Source: Ignavibacteria bacterium (GTDB lineage Bacteria; Bacteroidota; Ignavibacteria; Ignavibacteriales; Melioribacteraceae). From it: a stretch of 10,446 nt of DNA. A model generated the notes under the pieces. It did no database searches. It was not told the origin of the DNA and was given only the letters and a program-made list of their open reading frames with translations. The DNA lies in assembly GCA_003233295.1 (NCBI GenBank), contig QILJ01000495.1, positions 1 to 10,446 on the forward strand, in the 5' to 3' direction. Positions 7,062 through 10,446 of the stretch are shown piece by piece; position 1 is the first letter of the stretch; each line of letters starts with the position of its first letter. The translations under genes were made by a program, and so were the position numbers.

Positions 7062-8057
7062 ATGAGTTATCCGTTTATAAAAATGCCGGATGGTGTGATT
7101 TTAGAAGAGGCGTCATCGTCAGATAAGTTTGGCAAATTTGTCGTTCAACCCTTAGAGAGAGGTTTTGGAGTAACTCTTGGAAATGCCTTTCGAAGAGTTT
7201 TACTATCATCAATAGCTGGCAGTGCTATCACTGCAGTTAAGTTTGATGGTGTTTTACATGAATTTACTAGTATTCCCGGTGTTGCAGAAGATGTTACTGA
7301 AATTATTTTAAATCTCAAAAAAGTAAGATTTAAAATCCTTAATAAAAAAGCCAACAAAATGGAATTGTCCATGTCTGGTGCTGGTAATGTAACTGCAAAA
7401 AATATTCAGGAACAATGCGCTGATATTGAAATATTAAATCCTGATCAACACATTGCAACATTAAATGATGATGCAAAGTTTGAAATGGAAATTAGATTCG
7501 GTTTTGGTAAAGGATATGTTCCTGCAGCGGAACAAAACGTTGCTGACCGTACAATTGGTCTTATCATGATCGATTCAATCTACACACCAATTACAAAAGT
7601 AACTTACGATGTTACAAATGTAAGAATTGGGGAAAGTAATGATTATGAACAACTTGCACTTGAAATTCATACTGACGGTTCAATTACACCGGAAGATGCA
7701 CTTTCTAATGCAGGGCAAATTTTAAGAGATCACATTAATTTATTTATCAATTTTGATGTTGAACAAGAAGAAGAAAAAATTGAAACTGAAATTGATGTTG
7801 AAGCTGAAAGAATTAAAAAGATTTTATTAACAAGCGTAGATGATCTTGAACTTAGTGTTAGATCTCATAACTGTTTGAAAGCAGCAGAGATAAAAACATT
7901 AGGTGACCTTGTTAAAAAAGATGAAAGCGAAATGCTTAAGTTCAGAAATTTTGGTAGAAAATCTCTATCGGAACTGACCGAGATAGTTGAAATGTACGGC
8001 CTGGAATTTGGAATGGACGTGGACAAGTATATAAATTATAATAGCGAAAACAATTAA
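7062..8057 (+). CDS. rpoA: RNA polymerase alpha subunit
   Basis: The alpha dimer is the scaffold on which beta and beta' assemble, and its C-terminal domain binds UP-element DNA and activators. The 331 residues show an N-terminal assembly domain (about 1-231) with ERGFGVTLGNAFRRVLLSS near 32-50 and FTSIPGVAEDVTEIILNLK near 68-86. An acidic linker follows (about 232-253). The C-terminal domain (about 254-318) has VDDLELSVRSHNCLKAAEI. DNA-contact residues equivalent to E. coli R265, N268, K271, G296, K298, S299 and E302 are retained as R267, N270, K273, G298, K300, S301 and E304. AGAGGA precedes the ATG at six bases. Confidence 0.98.
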   Translation: MSYPFIKMPDGVILEEASSSDKFGKFVVQPLERGFGVTLGNAFRRVLLSSIAGSAITAVKFDGVLHEFTSIPGVAEDVTEIILNLKKVRFKILNKKANKMELSMSGAGNVTAKNIQEQCADIEILNPDQHIATLNDDAKFEMEIRFGFGKGYVPAAEQNVADRTIGLIMIDSIYTPITKVTYDVTNVRIGESNDYEQLALEIHTDGSITPEDALSNAGQILRDHINLFINFDVEQEEEKIETEIDVEAERIKKILLTSVDDLELSVRSHNCLKAAEIKTLGDLVKKDESEMLKFRNFGRKSLSELTEIVEMYGLEFGMDVDKYINYNSENN

Positions 8058-8081
8058 ATTTTATTGATAAGGTAGAGTATC

Positions 8082-8762
8082 ATGAGGCATAGAGTTAAAG
8101 GACGTAAATTGAACAGAACTGCTTCGCATCGCGCGGCAACTTTAAGAGCATTAGCTACTGCTTTGTTAAGAGAAAAAAAGATTCAGACTACTCTTGCAAA
8201 AGCTAAAGAAACAAGAATGTTTGTTGAGCCTATTATTACAAGAGCAAAAGGTGATTGTGTTGCTGCAAGAAGAATTGTAGCTAGGGATATTCATGATAAA
8301 GAAGTTGTGAAAGAATTATTCAACGAGATAGTTCCTAAGATAGGAGACAGACCAGGTGGTTATACTAGGGTTGTAAAACTCGGACAGAGATTAGGCGACG
8401 CTGCTGAGATGGCTATCATTGAATTGGTTGATTATAATGATGTTGTTGAAAGAAAGAAACCTCGAAAAGCTAAAACTGAAGATGCAAAAGTTGTAGAAGA
8501 AACAGTTGAAGAAAAAACTGTTGAAGATGCGGAAGTTGTTGATGAAGTTGAGGAAACTGAAGAAGCTGTTGATGAGGCTGAAGAAATAGTGGAAGAAACT
8601 GTTGAGGAAATCTCTGAAGAAGTTAAAGAAGATACTACTGAAAAAGCAGAAGAAAAAATTGAAGAAGTAAAAGAAACATCCGAGGCTAAAGCTGAAGAAA
8701 CAAATGAAGAAGCTAAACCTGAAGATGAATCAAATGAAGAAGAGAAAAAAGAAGATAAATAA
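8082..8762 (+). CDS. rplQ: 50S ribosomal protein L17 with long acidic C-terminal tail
   Basis: L17 lies near the peptide exit tunnel of the large subunit. Residues 1 to about 124 form the complete family domain: [20 protein letters not shown] at the start, [20 protein letters not shown] in the middle and [20 protein letters not shown] near 91-110. The remaining hundred residues are an extension that typical L17 proteins of about 120 residues lack. In 131-226 there are 39 Glu and 7 Asp among 96 residues, plus Lys, Val, Thr and Ala, in loosely repeated VEE/EEA units. It is low-complexity and probably disordered or helical. AAGGTAGAG (8069-8077) precedes the ATG. A terminator follows 23 bases after the stop, so this is the last gene of the operon. 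Confidence 0.97.
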   Translation: MRHRVKGRKLNRTASHRAATLRALATALLREKKIQTTLAKAKETRMFVEPIITRAKGDCVAARRIVARDIHDKEVVKELFNEIVPKIGDRPGGYTRVVKLGQRLGDAAEMAIIELVDYNDVVERKKPRKAKTEDAKVVEETVEEKTVEDAEVVDEVEETEEAVDEAEEIVEETVEEISEEVKEDTTEKAEEKIEEVKETSEAKAEETNEEAKPEDESNEEEKKEDK

Positions 8763-8785
8763 ATTATTCTTGATTAATTACAGGG

Positions 8786-8820
8786 AAAGAGTAATCGAAT
8801 GATCGGTTACTCTTTTTTTT
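8786..8820 (+). terminator. Intrinsic terminator of the ribosomal protein operon
   Basis: A 12-base-pair stem, AAAGAGTAATCG (8786-8797) with CGGTTACTCTTT (8804-8815), contains one T-G wobble and a six-base AATGAT loop. It is followed by more Ts to 8820. The T-tract runs straight into an ATG at 8821, the apparent ancestral engB start. Confidence 0.93.
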
Positions 8821-8854
8821 ATGAGTAAAATTGAATTTGTAAAATCGGACGAAG
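8821..8854 (+). other. Out-of-frame remnant of the engB N-terminus
   Basis: From the ATG at 8821 the reading is MSKIEFVKSD, which resembles the conserved N-terminal strand of EngB/YsxC proteins (xxEFVxS). This frame runs past the engB segment and stops at a TAA at 8884-8886, while the GTPase domain continues in the next frame (+1). No Shine-Dalgarno precedes the ATG because the terminator T-tract abuts it. A 9-base direct repeat, CGAAGTTGC, at 8850-8858 and 8860-8868 lies at the junction. Confidence 0.65.
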
Positions 8855-9376
8855 TTGCCCGAAGTTGCGCTTTCCGGACGCTCTAATGTCGGTAAATCTT
8901 CTTTTATTAATACGCTCTTTAACAGAAAGGGCTTGGCAAAAACAAGCTCAACACCCGGAAAAACCCGTACCCTTAATTATTATAATGTTGATAATAAATT
9001 TTATCTGGTTGATCTTCCTGGTTTTGGTTATGCAAAAGTTTCCAAATCCGAACGTGATTACTGGGAGAGAGTTCTTATCAAATATTTCCAGAATAATATT
9101 AACATCTCTCGTGTAATTCATTTTATAGATAGTAGGCATAAGCCTACACAATTAGATATTGTTCTCAACCAGTTTTTAGTTGAATTGGATATCCCTTATA
9201 TTATCTTACTTAATAAAGTGGATAAGCTAAAACAATCGGAATTAGCAAAGGTAAAAAAAGAGATCAAAGAGTTTTTCCCGGAATTAAGCATGGGAGATAA
9301 TTTGTTTTTATTTTCCAGTGTGAAAGGGACAGGCAAAAAAGAACTGATAAATTTTTTATTTAATAGTTATAGTTGA
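8855..9376 (+). CDS. engB: Ribosome biogenesis GTPase EngB/YsxC/YihA, N-terminus disrupted
   Basis: EngB (YsxC, YihA) is a TRAFAC-class GTPase needed for late large-subunit assembly. The 173 residues from the TTG contain every G motif: G1 GRSNVGKSS (8-16), G2 around SSTPGKTRT, G3 DLPGFGYAKV, G4 NKVD and G5 SSVKGTGK. Family members usually have 20-40 more residues ahead of G1. The TTG at 8855 gives LPEVALSGRSN, a canonical lead into G1, but has no convincing Shine-Dalgarno. The frame is open only back to 8843, and the natural N-terminus is one frame away at 8821. The gene is therefore frameshifted, shortened with a re-selected start, or wrongly assembled here; the clean downstream domain argues against an old pseudogene. 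Location after rplQ and its terminator fits a ribosome-assembly role. Confidence 0.85.
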   Translation: MPEVALSGRSNVGKSSFINTLFNRKGLAKTSSTPGKTRTLNYYNVDNKFYLVDLPGFGYAKVSKSERDYWERVLIKYFQNNINISRVIHFIDSRHKPTQLDIVLNQFLVELDIPYIILLNKVDKLKQSELAKVKKEIKEFFPELSMGDNLFLFSSVKGTGKKELINFLFNSYS

Positions 9377-9442
9377 AGATTATTTAATAAAGATTTATTA
9401 TAATTCCAATTACGTTTTAATAATTTAATAAAATAAAGCAAC

Positions 9443-10446
9443 ATGGAAATTGGAAATAGAAATAAAAAACGAATTCTCATTTTTTTGATTATACCAATTC
9501 TTGTTGCTGTACCATTCTTTACTGATGATCTTATAATCAGAATCTTAACCTCAGCTACCTTAGTTATCTACACTGCATTTATAATTTTCCTGCGTGATTC
9601 TTCGCGAATGGATGAAACTTTTAGCGATACACTTGCTCCGCAGAATGATGCAGTTGATGATGAGATTGATTCCGTTTCATCAAACAGAGATAGTTTTGAG
9701 GAAGATGGATTCAAAATAATTTCTCCTAATAAGAAAATAGAAGTTGTGCGCTCCAATGAAATCCTTTCCGCTTCTGCTCATAATTCTGGGGCAGGAAAAA
9801 GTTATTTTAAACCTCCGGATCTTAAGTCGACATTTGAAAAAATTGCAACCGAGAAAATACCTAAAAATATAAGTCATGATCAGCATTGTCATGATCAGCA
9901 TTTCGGTTTTGCATTAGAAAAAATTCTTCTAGTGATCAGGGAAGCTTATTTTGCTCATTCAACTTTGTTTTTCTGGTATAATAAAAAAACTCAGAAACTA
10001 TCGCTTGAAAAGTTTTCGTCTGTAAGCAATGATATCAAAAAACAAAAATATGATGTTGAAGATGATGTGCTGAGTAAAATTGTCCAAGATCAGGAACCGG
10101 AACTTCTTACAGATCTTTCACGCACAGCAGAATATGACGTTATTCGTTATTATAATTCTCCGCAGGGGATAAAGAGTTTTGTGGGTGTTCCTCTTTATTA
10201 CGGCGAGCATCTTGCCGGCGTGCTTGCCTTAGATTCAAAAGAAAACGATGCTTTCGGTATTGAAACTATTTATTCGCTGGGCAGATTTGTGCGAGTTATC
10301 TCATTGCTTATCTCATTGTTTGAAGAAAAATTTTCCGACTCACAAGCAGAACAGCGGTTGAAAGCTTTATTGGAAATTGTTTCTGCCGACAAAAAATTTG
10401 AGAATGAAACGGAACTGTATGCTACAATTGAAAACTCTGTAAAGAA
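9443..10446 (+). CDS. Membrane-anchored GAF-domain protein (partial, 3' end missing)
   Basis: An uninterrupted frame runs from ATG 9443 to the window end (334 codons, no stop). Two hydrophobic segments near 11-27 and 30-50 form a likely membrane hairpin with both ends on one side, presumably cytoplasmic. A polar, acidic linker follows (about 51-150). A GAF-like domain occupies about 155-292, recognisable from the SFVGVPLYYGEHLAGVLALD block (245-264) and the closing helix. GAF domains bind small ligands or mediate dimerisation in sensory proteins, usually ahead of a GGDEF, kinase or phosphatase domain; that part is not in the window. The start lacks a Shine-Dalgarno and follows an AT-rich 66-base gap after engB. 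Residues 145-154 contain HDQHC/HDQHF from a 15-base duplication. Function is not assigned beyond likely signalling. Confidence 0.8.
   Translation, partial: MEIGNRNKKRILIFLIIPILVAVPFFTDDLIIRILTSATLVIYTAFIIFLRDSSRMDETFSDTLAPQNDAVDDEIDSVSSNRDSFEEDGFKIISPNKKIEVVRSNEILSASAHNSGAGKSYFKPPDLKSTFEKIATEKIPKNISHDQHCHDQHFGFALEKILLVIREAYFAHSTLFFWYNKKTQKLSLEKFSSVSNDIKKQKYDVEDDVLSKIVQDQEPELLTDLSRTAEYDVIRYYNSPQGIKSFVGVPLYYGEHLAGVLALDSKENDAFGIETIYSLGRFVRVISLLISLFEEKFSDSQAEQRLKALLEIVSADKKFENETELYATIENSVK
9873..9902 (+). repeat. Perfect 15-base tandem duplication inside the GAF gene
   Basis: GTCATGATCAGCATT occurs at 9873-9887 and again at 9888-9902 with no mismatch. Fifteen bases is five codons, so the frame is kept, giving HDQHC then HDQHF just before the GAF domain. 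The lack of any silent difference suggests a recent duplication. Confidence 0.95.

Noticed and set aside
8865..9116. Second + strand frame overlapping engB
   Set aside because: It is an out-of-frame reading of the EngB GTPase domain, which has intact motifs in its own frame.
9377..9442. Promoter for the GAF gene
   Set aside because: The gap is very AT-rich, but no convincing -35/-10 pair or Bacteroidetes-type TTTG/TAnnTTTG element with proper spacing could be identified.
9568..9901. Two minus-strand frames opposite the GAF gene
   Set aside because: They are shadows of the long uninterrupted + strand frame that carries membrane helices and a GAF domain.
9873..9902. CRISPR-like repeat
   Set aside because: There are only two directly adjacent 15-base copies with no spacer, inside a coding region.

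Overview
The window is AT-rich and almost entirely housekeeping DNA. It holds the distal part of the spc ribosomal-protein operon joined to the alpha operon, all on the + strand, then the ribosome-assembly GTPase gene engB/ysxC, then the start of a membrane-anchored GAF-domain protein that runs off the window. The order is (rplE end)-rpsN-rpsH-rplF-rplR-tRNA-rpsE-rpmD-rplO-secY-map-infA-rpmJ-rpsM-rpsK-rpsD-rpoA-rplQ. secY is followed directly by map with no adk, L15 carries a Bacteroidota-like N-terminal block, S14 is the cysteine-poor long form, and L17 has a long acidic tail. Together these suggest the Bacteroidota/Chlorobiota/Ignavibacteriota group. Strong Shine-Dalgarno sequences combined with several TTG starts lean toward an Ignavibacteriota-like member rather than a classical Bacteroidetes. 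This placement is inference without any database search.

Region 1-8762 is one tightly packed transcription unit with gaps of 0 to about 40 bases, or up to 116 bases where the tRNA sits. Its products are ribosomal subunit proteins, the SecY translocon channel, methionine aminopeptidase, IF-1 and the RNA polymerase alpha subunit: translation, nascent-chain processing, secretion and transcription made in step. The odd piece is a tRNA-Gln(UUG) gene between rplR and rpsE (1835-1905). It has a clean cloverleaf but C instead of the nearly universal U at position 33. A strong intrinsic terminator (8786-8820) closes the operon.

Region 8821-9376 holds engB. All GTPase motifs are intact, but the conserved N-terminal segment lies in a different frame and the linker is short, which fits a net loss of about 26 bases, a new TTG start, or an assembly error. 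Its ancestral ATG directly abuts the terminator T-tract.

Region 9443-10446 encodes the first 334 residues of a protein with two predicted N-terminal membrane helices, an acidic linker and a GAF domain. It contains a perfect 15-base tandem duplication. Its output domain lies beyond the window.

I found no phage, insertion sequence, CRISPR array, defence system or other clearly novel system. The most useful leads are the embedded tRNA with C33, the disrupted engB N-terminus, the acidic L17 tail, and the truncated sensory protein.
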